NCBI GenBank assembly: GCA_036346255.1
Contig: CM070636.1
Coordinates: 24,311,539 to 24,375,538, forward strand
DNA: 64,000 nucleotides
DNA from: Ampelocalamus luodianensis
Taxonomy: Eukaryota; Streptophyta; Magnoliopsida; Poales; Poaceae
Direction: 5' to 3'
Positions 21,927 through 33,900 of this stretch are shown here, one piece after another (positions within the stretch are counted from its first letter, which is position 1; each line of letters opens with the position of its first letter). The position numbers and the translations under genes are program-made. The notes below the pieces were generated by a model. The model was not told the DNA's origin. It was given only the letters and a program-made list of their open reading frames with translations, and did not search any database.

Positions 21927-23592
21927 TCAGATTGTCCTTACTAGATGGTGCCATAAAGGTGAACACATAGGCATGGGATGAGCACTAAATTTTATTTGAC
22001 TCTCATATTGAACAAGATTCAGCACACAAGAATTGTTGTTCGAAACAACATGCATCAATTCATCGATGTGATCACAAGTTATGCATATTCGATATACAAG
22101 AAATTGATTGTCTACACCATAATCTCCAATCAAATTAAACTTATATCCAGGGGTGTAGGTGCTAAACAAGAATTTCGAACATGCAATTATAGAAATTTTT
22201 TCCAAGGCATGTGACAATTTCATAGGTGAATCCAACATAATATAACATAAAGAATCAGCAGGAGAAATTTTAGTCAAAACGTCTTTATGTCTAACCAATT
22301 CCACATGATCATTGTATGCGATTAAATCATCACATGAATCATTTAAAACAGCAGGCAATTCAATTACTTCAGCATATGATGCACTCAAGTTAACAGGTAA
22401 ATCAACAAGTTTATCACATGGTGCACTCAACTCAGCTGGCAAATCAATCAAATTATCACACGATTCATGCAAATTCTTAATAATATCAGATTCTGTAGCT
22501 AGGAAATGAATTTCTACCTTCTCAGCACTAGGTTCATCCACCTCATGTGATGCAGTGGTTTCTACTACAATCTGATTTTCCCTTTGCTCGATGATACTAG
22601 GCATGAAATCATGGTTATTGTTCTTAGATTGAGTGTTCAAATCAGTACCTTTTGTATTACCTTGTAGGCTCGACTCAGATGATGTTGGTACTGAAGTTGG
22701 TGAGTAGTGAGAAGCTTTTCTTTCTTCTTCTTGCTCCAGCTCAATTAACAAGGAGTGAGCCAAGGGTGCAAGACAACGAGACAAAGTAACGCTCACAGCA
22801 GCAGGGGCGGCAATCATGGTAGATGCAAAGAGCGGGAGAAGCAACCGAAGATGATCTTGATGCGGAGGTTTGTACCGTGAGCTTATTTGTTTCATGTACA
22901 CGTGAAGGTGTAGTGGAAGTAGACGAAAAAGCACGAGCGGTCTTGGATTGTCGTCCCTGTACTTCTTTTTCAACTTGGCAAGCAAGGCGAAACAAGCGAG
23001 TGACGTGGGAGGTTTATAAACAAGTTTATTCCGAATTTGATGGTTTAATCCTCCTAGAAATCTAGTTATCTTTGCATCTTGATTTCTTCTAAACCACAAC
23101 GAGACAAAATAGTTTGCAAATCTCGATAATAATCCTCTCTGAAACTACTACCTTGTCTTAAGCGTTGCAATTTATTAAGCAATTCACGGGAATAATATGA
23201 AGGTACAAATCTATGTCTCATTGATCTCTTCAAATCATTCCATGTTCTAGGTATATTCTGATTAGTACGACAATATTCACTCCACCAAATAGATGCAAAA
23301 TCATAAAACTCACTGTAATGACCCTAACTTTTAGATGATCAGGAAATTCATGGTATGCAAATAATTGTTGTACATCTAATTCCCATGTGAGATAAGCATC
23401 AGGATCATAATTCCCAGCAAACGAGGGTACCGTGAAGTTAATTTTATGAGACATACTATCACTATCATATACCTCCCGTGGTGAAAAAACTTGTCTCAAG
23501 TGTGCATCTTCCTCGTTCACTATCTTGCACTCCCGTCCAACAGTTCGAAGAAGAGGTGGATATATCTTGCAATCTTTCCGTGAACCTGCCAT
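21927..23592 (-). pseudogene. gag: Gypsy-3 gag with repeat-bearing C-terminal extension
   Basis: It starts at an ATG (23592, MAGSRKDCK) and carries the gag opening PSFAGNYDPDAYLTWELDVQ. The capsid core is split over three frames: the part near 23300-23060 (YYSRELLNKLQRLRQGSS) lies in a middle frame, and FLGGLNHQIRNKL near 23070-23030 in the last. The long open tail (23099-21927) is not a normal gag end. It holds three and a half tandem copies of a 14-residue unit (SCDNLIDLPAELSA, PCDKLVDLPVNLSA, SYAEVIELPAVLND) at 22320-22463, followed by about 130 residues of unknown kind. No CCHC knuckle is seen. The three-frame core suggests it is now inactive. Confidence 0.75.
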
Positions 23593-25138
23593 AGTTAGTA
23601 AAAAACAAGGAAACAAATCACAAGTATATGTCCCTATCAACTACTAGGTTCTGGAGGCTCAACCAAGTCACTCACACTCAAGCTTATACCCAGTTTTACA
23701 AGTTCTTACCAATGCTGCAAGGAAGTGATACAACCGGTGGCTGGTTCGTGATACTCTCACTTGCGATCAACCCAACGATTGCGAGTAACGACACCTGCTG
23801 AGTTAGTAGGAAGTGGAGCTTGGAAGATTTCAATATGGTAGCAAGGATCAGCAATAATCAAAATAGTTAATGCAAGTTGAAATATTGTTCAAAGTACTAG
23901 CCAATGTTGCTGATCCTAGCCTAATCAAAGCTAGCTAATCAAAGCCCTATGCAAAGAAGTGTATGTACGCTGCATAGCGATCAATGTGACTTGATGCAAG
24001 CAAGGAAAGCCTCACAACAAGTACTAGAAGAGACGCTAACTAACTACTCAAACTTTTGTAAAGGGCACAAGATTGTTCGCACGACGTGGAATACAAAAGA
24101 CAGCAATATCGGTGCAATGCAAACAGCCCTCTAGATTGAGCAGGCACAATAGCAAGTCTTAAATGATGAAAAAGCAAAGTTTTATATGGCTTATATATGC
24201 TTATTTGAAAGGTTTCAACGAGATCTACAACTTTTCAGTTGAGGCGAACTCCAAATTCCGAAAGGAAGACCCAAAGAATCGCCAAAAACAGAAACCAAAA
24301 ACTTGCGACGCGAATTCGGGGCCGAAGATAGCCGATTTTGGGGCATCTGGAGGGTGACTAGTGGCTTACATGGAAAAGATGCGTCTCGTCATTATCTTTG
24401 AAACGAGCACAAGAAAGTCAAAAACGGACACCGTATGCAAAAGTTATGCCCGTTTTACTGAAAGTGTCTCGGATACGGAATTCTACTCGGACTCGAATCC
24501 GTCTCGGGTTTAAATTTGAAACTGCTATATCTTTCAAACCCGTTGGCCAAACTTGCTGAAATTTTTTGTGGAAGCTTTTGGTTATATGTAGAAGGTCTCC
24601 ACAAATTTTTTTTGCACACTTTTCTTTTCTCTCTCTCTCTCTTTTTTTACCGCGTCTTTTGTTTTATGCGGCTGCCTCTTTCTTCTTCTAATATTTGGCT
24701 GGCCCTAGGGTTTGCCGCAAGTCGCAAATAATATTAACTCTATCAAAAGATCACAGCAATCCTCTCATTTTTTTTTGGGATTAACAACAGTACGGATTTT
24801 CTATTTTTGGTGCGGATTAGAGGAGTTCTAACCCACGAATTTTCTGTTTTAGATGCGAAACTAAGAACCCTAAACGAACGATCAAGCAGCGCGAAGGAAA
24901 ACACGAGAAGCAATCTAGACAATGACGAACTAGACTCTAACTAAACTAGTAATCAGCAACTTGAACACGACAATGCAACCAATAATTCAACGAACAAAAA
25001 CTGAAACAAAAATTGCAATGGCTCAGATTGGTTCGGTATGGATGATAGATGCGAATTTTTTTGGGGCAATTTTCTGGACTCTAGGTATGAAAAACAAATC
25101 TACTACTAAGAGTACTGATTTCTCACCGAAGAACTGTA
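23593..25138 (-). other. Long leader of Gypsy-3
   Basis: About 1.5 kb between the PBS and the gag ATG without a supported coding frame. Long untranslated leaders are common in non-autonomous grass LTR elements. A pyrimidine-rich run (24600-24650) and AT-rich stretches are the only features noted. Confidence 0.5.
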
Positions 25139-25150
25139 GCTCTGATACCA
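25139..25150 (-). other. Primer-binding site of Gypsy-3
   Basis: The plus strand reads GCTCTGATACCA, so the minus strand has TGGTATCAGAGC, complementary to initiator tRNA-Met, two bases from the 5' LTR end at 25153. Confidence 0.93.
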
Positions 25151-25152
25151 CC

Positions 25153-26111
25153 TGATGAACCCGAAGGTCCGATTTGTTGGCCCGATCTTTCGATGAGAAC
25201 GATAAGTCCGGTAGGTGTCGCTCAACTCTCACGATCCTGACTACGAACACGCAAGGCTCGAAACCATGCAATCGCTGAACTGATTGACAAGTCGTTATCA
25301 ACCGTACGAATACCGGTTGACGACCACGAAGGTCGATTCTGCATACAGAAGAAGCACGCAAGAACAAGATAATAAGCAATCGAAATTGCAAATAGGATTG
25401 AAATATTTAATTGAGTTGGGATTTTGAAGCGGTATTATGGTTGGTCTAGCCGACACAAGCCAATACACGAAGTTGCAACAAAGCTAACTTTTAACTAAAC
25501 AAAATCCCAGAAAACTAGAGGGGGTGCGGCCTCCTTAAATAGGGGATGAGGAGCCACACAACTAATAGAACTAGCGGGGTGGGATTAAACTCACGGGTTA
25601 CTGTTCACGTGAACAGTAACCACGCCCCCAAGTGGCCCAATGGCAGATGGGCCAAGTTCAGTATGATTACAAAGCCCAGATTGGCCCAAGCAATTGATAT
25701 GACGTCTTCTTTTGATGATTGTGATCAGTCCAGAAGGAATTTGAAGATGAGACCGGATCTGTTGGAAAGAAGACGAAATAAGCTTTCAATCAAGTACTTG
25801 TGAACCTTAAACGGATACCGTATGAGAAAGTTATGCCTGTTTTAAGTTGATGCTGTCAGGCTGATTCTAGAGGCCGAACTGGATTTCAAAACAGGTCCAG
25901 CTCGAACTGCTTGCTTCTCTTGGACCAAAAGTGACATGGTGCTGCACATATATATATTTCATCATTAGGTAGCATCATATAGTTCATATAATATAAAGAC
26001 ACTCCTAAAAACGAGCTCACCTTATAATTTAAGTGAAGCGTACGAGCTCTTATACTTAGAACATTAAACATAGCAAATATGGTTGTATCCATAGAGGTCA
26101 TGTCCTCATCA
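25153..26111 (-). repeat. 5' LTR of Gypsy-3 (959 bp)
   Basis: It matches 20547-21517. The TATA box is at 25535-25541 (minus strand) and the 26-bp G-box palindrome at 25596-25621; both are unchanged from the 3' LTR although neighbouring bases differ. Confidence 0.92.
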
Positions 26112-28435
26112 GAGGGCCCACACGTCAGTGACCCAAAAGGTAATTTCGGACACATTTATTGCTAACAATGATTAACAATAAATAAACCCAAAATCAGCCC
26201 TAATGACTTCTGGTTTTCGGCGCTAAGCTTATGGGCCCACCTGGCAGTGGCACAGGGGTTATCCCTGACAGCTAATAAATGCCGACATTTAAATAACCTA
26301 AGATTAAACATTAATGATGCCTAAACGCACTGATTAACGCCAGCGGGTGATTACAGGGGGTTGGGCCCACATGTCAGTGAGACATTTGGCCAGATTAAGA
26401 CACCATTAATACTTCTAATGATTGGCAATGATTAAGCATTTACTGTGTCCTAATAAACTGACGACAACGGGAGGTTACGCCCGGCAAAAACCGAGTGGCT
26501 TTCACGGCTTGTCGCCGGCGACTCCGGTCGCGGCGGTGCCAACCAAATATCAAAATGGGTTCGCAATAGTGTCGCGGACCCAAAGGTGATGACCTCGCCA
26601 GCGGCGGAGGTCTGGAACGCCGGCGAGCCGGAAAACATAGAAGGAGGCCATTTCGGCAAAACATGAAAATAGCAAAATGCTCCGCTGCAGTCCACGAAAG
26701 CGAGTGCCAACACTTCTAGGGACTAATAAGAGGCTACCTTAATGCAGATGAGCTTCAAAGATGGCCGGAGAAGACTTGAAGACGATGAAGTCCACCGGAG
26801 CCGAGGAAGATGATATGAAAAATGACAACCTAAGCAAAGTGAACACCGATGGGTGATCAAAATAGCTCCATTAAGGTTCCCACGAGCTCCATAAGTAAGC
26901 AATTGCAAAAAGAACCACTTACCGGAGTTGGAGAAGAAAGGGGGTGAAATCAGCCGAAAATCTCCAAACTTAAAATTGAGTGATTCCTGTGAATGCAACC
27001 CAAAATTAAGTTAGGGGAAATATAAAGGAAGTTGAGGAGCTCAAAAGGGTGCAAGAAATATTGAAGTTGAACCACTGGACACCCAGATCCACATTGGAGC
27101 TCCTCGGGTCAACAATGGTGCCAAGTTGATTTGAAGTGGTTTTGAGCTCAAACACAGAGAAGAGCTAGGGGTGGTGTAAAGGAACACCAGGATGAACCAA
27201 GGGGTTATTTATAGAGGAAGGATTAGGGTTTTGAGCAAGAACAAGAGCTCACGGTGAGCTCGGTTCATGGTGCGGTCATGGACTAAGAAATGATGGGGGC
27301 AAGTGAGACTCGGGATGGAGGAGCGAAGCACAGGGTGCATTAAATGCCCCACGAGTGATGTTGACGAGGCACGCTCAGTGACACAACAAGCCGCCCTCCT
27401 CTCTCTTTCTTCCCGCCATGGGCGCACGCGCATACGGAGAGCAGAGGAGGAAGAAGAATGAAAAAGAAATCATGGCCGATGGATTGAAAATGGACGGTCA
27501 CGATTCAAAGGGTCCAGCCGAGGGTTTTTAACACTCCTAGCGATCAGAGAGGTCCGATCAAGAACCAACGGCTGTGATTAACGGGATGTTCGGTGACCGA
27601 CGGCCCATTCAATAAACGGCGGATCTAAATCTAACGACTCAAAAGGATGGGTTCGATCGCGGTGGCAACGACGGCGACGGCGGGCGGCGATTTAAATCCA
27701 ACGACCGAGAACAACCGCGCGCGTTTGAAAAGGCTCGGTGCAGTTAGTTGACTGAGTCGAGTCAAGTGGCTCGAGCCCGAGTCCGACTCAAACCCAAGGA
27801 ACAGTGAATCAACTTTAGGTTTTGAATTAAGCTGAGACTTTTGAGGATTTATTAGAGGTAGCAAAATAACTCCAAAAATTCTAAAATTTTTGCAGGAGCT
27901 TGCTGACTTAGATATTGACCTTGTGTAAAAAATTTAGAGGTTTTTATGCTATGTAGTTTTCTCCAAAAATTCTGCAATGTACTGGTTTTAGGTTTGACTG
28001 GAAGTCAAACAGGTTTGACTGCCCTCTAAAAATATTCAAACAATATCCAAAAATTGTGAAATTTTTCAGAGGGGCCACATACCATCCCAAGAACTTAGAA
28101 AAAATATTTCCGGAGGATGATCAAAAGGTTTGACAAGATTGTTTTTGAAGGATCAAGATTTGGATCAAAGACTTGTGGCTTTGTATTTCCATGGCTCTTG
28201 TACAATAATTGTTTAGTACACACAGGAAATACATGATGTAAGAAAAAGTTTTAATTTCTACTCATTTTCTTACATTTTAAACACAAGTCCGAAATTGGGA
28301 TGTTACATTACGTCCTTATTTATTATTACCGTGTCAACTCCTAAATAAGGGTTGTTGTTTTAGGTGGTCACTGAATCACTGTTTGACATGGCCTTAATGT
28401 ACTACTTTGGTCACTAATTCTTATGGTAATATGTA

Positions 28436-28598
28436 CTCGCTCTATTCAAGAATATACGACGTTTTGGATTTTGGTCTGTAATATGCAACTTTGACCGTTA
28501 TTTTTTTATATGAGTATGTTCATAAAATAATATAAAATTATTATATTATGAAAATATTTTTATGACTAATCTAATTATATCATTTTCACAAATATTAA

Positions 28599-28686
<88 letters not shown>

Positions 28687-29090
28687 AAAATGGTATGGTA
28701 CTCTTGGGAGTACGTACTCTCACTTCTTATATATCACTTAAATTGTATGGGGATACCTGTTTATCTATTTGAGCATACTCCAATAATGATTATAAGATAC
28801 CCCAAAGTGAGTTCTATGAAAAAATTTCATCAAAGTCCACTTTTTATAGCAAATTTTGTGTATATACTTCTTTTATATATGAAAAAGGGTATATAGCAAA
28901 AAAAACAAAGGGCTCAAATGAAAAATTTTCAATCAAGTCGCATTGGAGTATCTTATAATTAGTATTTAAGTATACTAAAAGTGATAAAGAAGTATAATAT
29001 GCGCATTTAAGTGGTATATTGAAAGTGGGAGTACATAAGAAGTTTGACTGTACGCTTTCTAAAACGTCTTATATTTCTGAACAAAGGGAA
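28436..29090. mobile_element. Stowaway-like (Tc1/Mariner) MITE, expanded
   Basis: The left end CTCGCTCTATTCAAGAATAT...ACGACGTTTTGGA (28436 onward) and the reverse complement of the right end (TTCCCTTTGTTCAG...GACGTTTTAGA, ending 29090) resemble the Stowaway terminus CTCCCTCCGT. A TA precedes the left end; the right-hand TA is not kept. The interior is enlarged by a TA microsatellite (28602-28684) and a second inverted-repeat pair (about 28709-28742 and 29005-29042), perhaps a nested MITE. Confidence 0.6.
28602..28684. repeat. (TA)n microsatellite
   Basis: An uninterrupted TA dinucleotide run of about 83 bases inside the Stowaway-like element. Confidence 0.95.
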
Positions 29091-29361
29091 AAACAAATAT
29101 TATGTAAACTAAAAAATTTTGGAAGTATTTTTATTACAAATTTACTGATATTATTTTTGTATGGCTAATCATATTACCCCATTTATTTGGAGACAGCGAA
29201 TATCTTCATCTTTGGGATTAATTTTAATCTTCCCATTGGTGTGTAAAAGCCATGTGGAGGAGTGTTATTATTGGGGCCATCAACAGTGGAAATGGGAAAA
29301 TTGTGCGTTCTGATCAATCCATTAATTTTTTTGTCTCCATTTGATACGTGAAGATCAAGCG

Positions 29362-30306
29362 CATAGTTACTAATACCGGACTGGACCAAGGTTGAACTGG
29401 AAAAACCGGTTTTGCTTGAGAGACTGTCCATGAATTAGACCACGAACTATTGCGGTTGCAGATGAACCGGCCAGGTTTTGTTTGGCGTGAAAAAAACTGT
29501 GCAACGAGAGGGACTGGCCGCCGCCGTGCCACCACCTCCTCCTCCGCGCTGGCCTCGCCACCTCCTTTTCTGCCATGCCCGGCTGGGCCACCTTTGTTGC
29601 CAACCGTACCGTAGAGACCCAAGCATGACACAGCCCAAACGTCTGTGCTGGCCCAGTCCAACTACAGTGTGTAGATGTGTTTGAGCTTGATCAATAGTGT
29701 TGTACTTCGAGTAGGTCCAAATGGTACAGCCTATCTGACCACCTCTAGCCGGCAGCCCACCCATTTGCCCCCACACGCTCCCATCTGAAAAAGAGGCTAG
29801 GGTTCCTCTTCTCCTCAGGTCCTACCTCGTCTCTCCTCTGATTCTATCTCCCCTCCAATCCAGCAGGAGATGCCTTTCTACACCGTCGGAATCCCAATCA
29901 TGCAAGGCGCCGCTGCCCTCTCCTAGATCCAAAAGCCATGGCCGTCGTACCTTCGTTGGGTCTGCATCGATGGCAACGATCGGCAGAGCAGCAGCTTCAG
30001 TGCTTCACGTGTGAGTTCGGCGGTGGCTTGGCTTCCTCTGTTCCTCAGTGAGCTCCACATGCAGGCTAGGTGCTATTGAGCTACTATATTCCAAGCTTCT
30101 TTTACCTTTGAATTGCATTTGGTTATTATGTTTTTTCTATTTTGGTAATTTTGCCGACAATATTTTGGAATAAAAATAGTTTAAAAAATAAAAGACAAAT
30201 ATTTTGGAAACCGGCGACCGGCAATTCAACCAGTGTACCGGCGCTTGGGGACTGGTGGACCGATGGTTTGGCCGGTTCGATCACCTGTCCGGTTTTAATA
30301 ACTATG
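29362..30306. mobile_element. hAT-like non-autonomous element (945 bp)
   Basis: The terminal inverted repeats CATAGTTACTAATACCGGAC and (right end, reversed) CATAGTTATTAAAACCGGAC match over about 20 bases. The flanks ATCAAGCG (29354-29361) and ATCAAGTG (30307-30314) are an 8-bp target duplication with one change, as expected of hAT elements. The subterminal regions are rich in AACCGG/CCGGTT. There is no transposase. A segment around 29800-30050 (CT-rich, with ATG-like starts) looks like captured 5' gene sequence, but I could not identify it. Confidence 0.75.
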
Positions 30307-30314
30307 ATCAAGTG

Positions 30315-30959
30315 TGCTTGACGTGGCGGGCACATTTGGGTTTGGTAGCGAACCACTGGCGATCTCGTTCCAACGTTTCTTATCAAACATTCCATCAAAC
30401 CAATTGAACTAGCTGCCTAGTCGTTTTCTATGGAAATTGGAGCGGTTATGTTGAAGTGTGATATTCTACAAGAATGTAATAATCTTTAGGAGCTTGCCTT
30501 TCATTATTCGCAAAAAAAAAGCCTTTCATTAATATGATAAAACTGAAAATCTTCCCACCCTCTACCTTTGAGTTTTTTTTTAGGAAAATCCTTCAATATA
30601 TATTAATAACTCAATTAGTAAAGTATATAAGTAGCCAAGTTTTACATTGAACATTGTAGACGAATAACATATGACATCAAGTTATTGCGTCGATTATCTT
30701 TTTTATCTAATTAGATAAGTACCTAACTTTTACATTTGAAGTGGCTGTTATCTTTCTTTTTTTTTTTTTTTTTTTGAGAGAGAGGGACTCTAAGGAGCTA
30801 ATGGGCTTGGTATTCGGTGGGCTTGATGGAGATGGACTAGGCATAGGTGCTAAACAACAGCAACGAACACTATATAATAACCAAGTTTTGCCAAGGAAGG
30901 AGGCGAACTGAGTCGATGCATCACCGAGCCCTGTTCCACAGTTTGCCCCAATTGCACCT
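30315..30959. other. Unassigned sequence left of the LINE
   Basis: No supported gene. It contains a T run near 30757-30774 and AT-rich sequence. The 16-bp LINE target site (ATGTTCTTTCCCAGTT) begins at 30960. Confidence 0.4.
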
Positions 30960-30999
30960 ATGTTCTTTCCCAGTTTTTTTTAGATAATAGAAGAGGCAA

Positions 31000-33900
31000 A
31001 ACCTCTCCTGGGCTCTGCATCAAAGGATGCACACAGCCCAATTTATTACAAATAACCAAAATCCAAAGTATCCAACAAAACAAATTAACTTGAAATAAAA
31101 CAATACAACCAAACCAAAAGACGACTCAACTGTAAATTCAATCATTACAAATTCTGTGACTAAACCGCCACCCGTGATTGCTGAAGATTTGTTTCGCCAC
31201 ACATTCCAGCCTGGCACTTCCACTCAACATCAACTCTTTCTGGGTTGGTTTCTGCAGATTTGCCCATGCCCTCATCCAGTGCCCACTCAATAAGATAATC
31301 TGCAAGGGATTATTGATAGCCTTTTTTTAATCAAAAACTGCATCATTCCGACATAGCCAAATAGACCAACATAAGACACTAGCTCCAACAAGGAGTTGTG
31401 TTTTTAACATATTTGGAATACCAGTTAACCAATTCTCAAACAAGTTGGCTAAATTCACCGGAGGAGATAGATTAAATGCACATTGAACAGTCCACCAAAC
31501 AAGACGTACAAAAGGACAGTCAATAAAAAGATGTTGGATTGTTTCATCTGCAATACAGAAACAACATTTTTTGCTTCCCCTCCAATTTCTTTTGAGCAGA
31601 TTATCTTTAGTTAATACTACTCATCTTTTGAGATACCAAAGGAATATTTTCACTTTTAAAGGAATTTTAAGTAACCAAAAAGATTGCTTATTGGGGATAT
31701 GATAATTTCCAATAAGTGCTGCATAGAAACTCTGAACTGAAAAAAGCCCGGACTTATTTAATGTCCATCGAAAAATATCATTTTGAGAAATTAAATGAAC
31801 ATTAATAATTCTCAACAGTAACTCATTCCAATCATGTAACTTAGGTCCAATAATAGGTCTACGAAAAGAAATATTTAGAGGAGTCGAACTCAAAATATTT
31901 GTGATTGTATCATCCGTTTTCCTCACCACATTATAGAGGATTGGATATTGTCTTTTTAGCGGCGAGTCTCCTAACCAAATATCTTCCCAGAACCTAGTTT
32001 GCATCCCATTTTTAACCTGGAATGAACCAAAACGAAATAAAAGATCTTTAATTTTCATTAGACCTGACAAGAAATGTGAAGACCCAGGTTTATTAACCAC
32101 CTGCGAAAGACACTTCTCATTTAAATATTTCTTTGTTAACATAGTTTGCCAAACCCCTTCTTCATTAAGCCACTTAAAAAGCCATTTTCCTAGCAAGCTT
32201 TTATTTTTTATGTCTAAATTCTGAATTCCTAGCCCACCCGGCTCTTTAGGAGTACACATTAAACTCCATTTAGCAAGTCTATACTTTTTTTTATGACCCT
32301 CACTTTGCCAGTAGAATCTAGATCTATAAAAATCCAGCCTTTTGAGAACCTCTTTAGGAATCTCAAAAAAGGACAACATAAACATAGGTAGGCTGCTTAG
32401 TACTGAGTTAATAAGTACTACTCGACCACCTACAGACAAATTTTTGCCTTTCCAACTGCATAACTTCTTTTCAACTCTATCTTCAACACTTTTCCAATCC
32501 CTATTTCTTAATTTTCTATAATGAATTGAATCCCTAAGTATCTAAAAGGAAAGACACCCACTTCACAACCAAATAAATGCGTATACTGAGTTTCAACATC
32601 TTTGGCTTTGCCAAAACAAAAGATTTCGCTCTTGTGAAAATTAATCTTTAACCCTGATAATTGTTCAAAGACACATAAAATAAGTTTAAGATTTTTTGCT
32701 TGCTCTAAGTCATGATTCAAAAAAAGGATAGTATTGTCAGCATATTGTAATATTGACAACCCATCATCAATCAAATGAGGAACTACTCCCGAAATGAGTC
32801 CCTCTTCTTTAGCTCTTGAGATAAACAAGGCAAGCATATCCACAACAATATTAAAAAGAATAGAGGACATCGGGTCCCCTTGCCGAAGACCTTTCTGAGT
32901 TTGGAAAAAGGAGCCTAAATCATCATTAACTTTTATTGCAACACTCCCTCCCTTAACAAAACTCTCCACCCAAGAACACCACTTAGTCGAAAAGCCTTTC
33001 ATCCTTAAAGTCTGGAATAAAAACGGCCATTTTACTTTATCATAAGCTTTTTCAAAATCAAGCTTAAGCACTATCCCATCCAACTTTGCTTTGTGCAGTT
33101 CATGGACAGTTTTATGAAGGATAACAACTCCATCTAGAATATATCTCCCTTGCATAAAAGCTGTCTGTGATGGTCTAACAACCTTATACGCTACGTTATT
33201 AATTCTATTAGTTGCCACTTTAGTAAATACTTTAAAACTAACATTAATAAGACAAATAGGTCGATATTGCTGTATTTGTTTAGCATCGACTTTTTTGGGA
33301 AGCAGCATAATAATCCCAAAATTCAAGCTAAAAAGGTGCAAGGAGCAACTATGTAATTCATGAAACATGGCCATCATATCATGTTTAATAACTTCCCAAA
33401 ACACCTGATAAAACTCCGTTGGGAAACCATCATGCCCAGGTGCTTTGTTATGCTCTATTTGAAAAATTGCTTCTTCCACCTCCTTCTCAGAGAAGGGCAT
33501 GGCAAGAAGGATGTTTTCATAATCTGAGACTTGAGGTATATCATTTCTAAAACCATCAATCATGGACATATGATTAATTTCGGATGGTCCAAAAAGATCT
33601 TTGTAATATTTGGTGATATACGTTTTTAATTGTACATCACCCCTAATTATCCCCTCATCCTGATCGAGCTGAAAAATTCTTTGCTTTCTATGTTTACCAT
33701 TCGCAATCAAATGATAGAAACGCGTATTCCTATCTCCCTCCAAAAGGAATTTCGCTTTAGATCTTTGATACCAATTAATTTCTTCTTCTCTTAAAAGTTG
33801 TGCCAGCCTCTTGTTAGCACATCTTTTAAGATTAAGGTCTTCATTGGACAAACTCAAAAGCTCAGATTTTTTGTCTAGCTCATCAATTATTAAGTTGAGC

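Larger units (their letters stand above)
20547..26111 (-). mobile_element. Gypsy-3: non-autonomous gag-only LTR retrotransposon
   Basis: A complete 5565-bp element. LTRs at 20547-21517 (3') and 25153-26111 (5') start TGATGAACCC and end CTCATCA, and differ by roughly 25-30 substitutions plus small indels. The 5-bp TSD GAGGG is perfect (20542-20546 and 26112-26116). The PBS (25139-25150) and PPT (21518-21531) fix the minus orientation. The 3.6 kb interior has only a Gypsy gag with an unusual C-terminal extension and a long leader; no protease, RT, RNase H or integrase is found in any frame. It must have used enzymes from another element. Confidence 0.92.
17638..28307 (-). mobile_element. Solo Gypsy LTR, minus strand, split by Gypsy-3
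   Basis: Read on the minus strand it starts TGTAACATCCCAATTTCGG (28307) and ends GGGTCCTCACA (17638), as does the 3' LTR of Tekay-2 at 53167-56730. The flanks TTGCG (17633-17637) and TTACG (28308-28312) look like a 5-bp TSD with one change. Without the nested element (20547-26111 plus one GAGGG) it is about 5.1 kb. On the minus strand it has a TATA box near 27213-27205 and a donor-like GGTAAGTGG about 290 bases further on. It contains GAGTAC/GTACTC (18066-18083) and the palindrome CTATTCGAATAG (18408-18419). No internal domain adjoins it, hence solo LTR. Confidence 0.85.
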
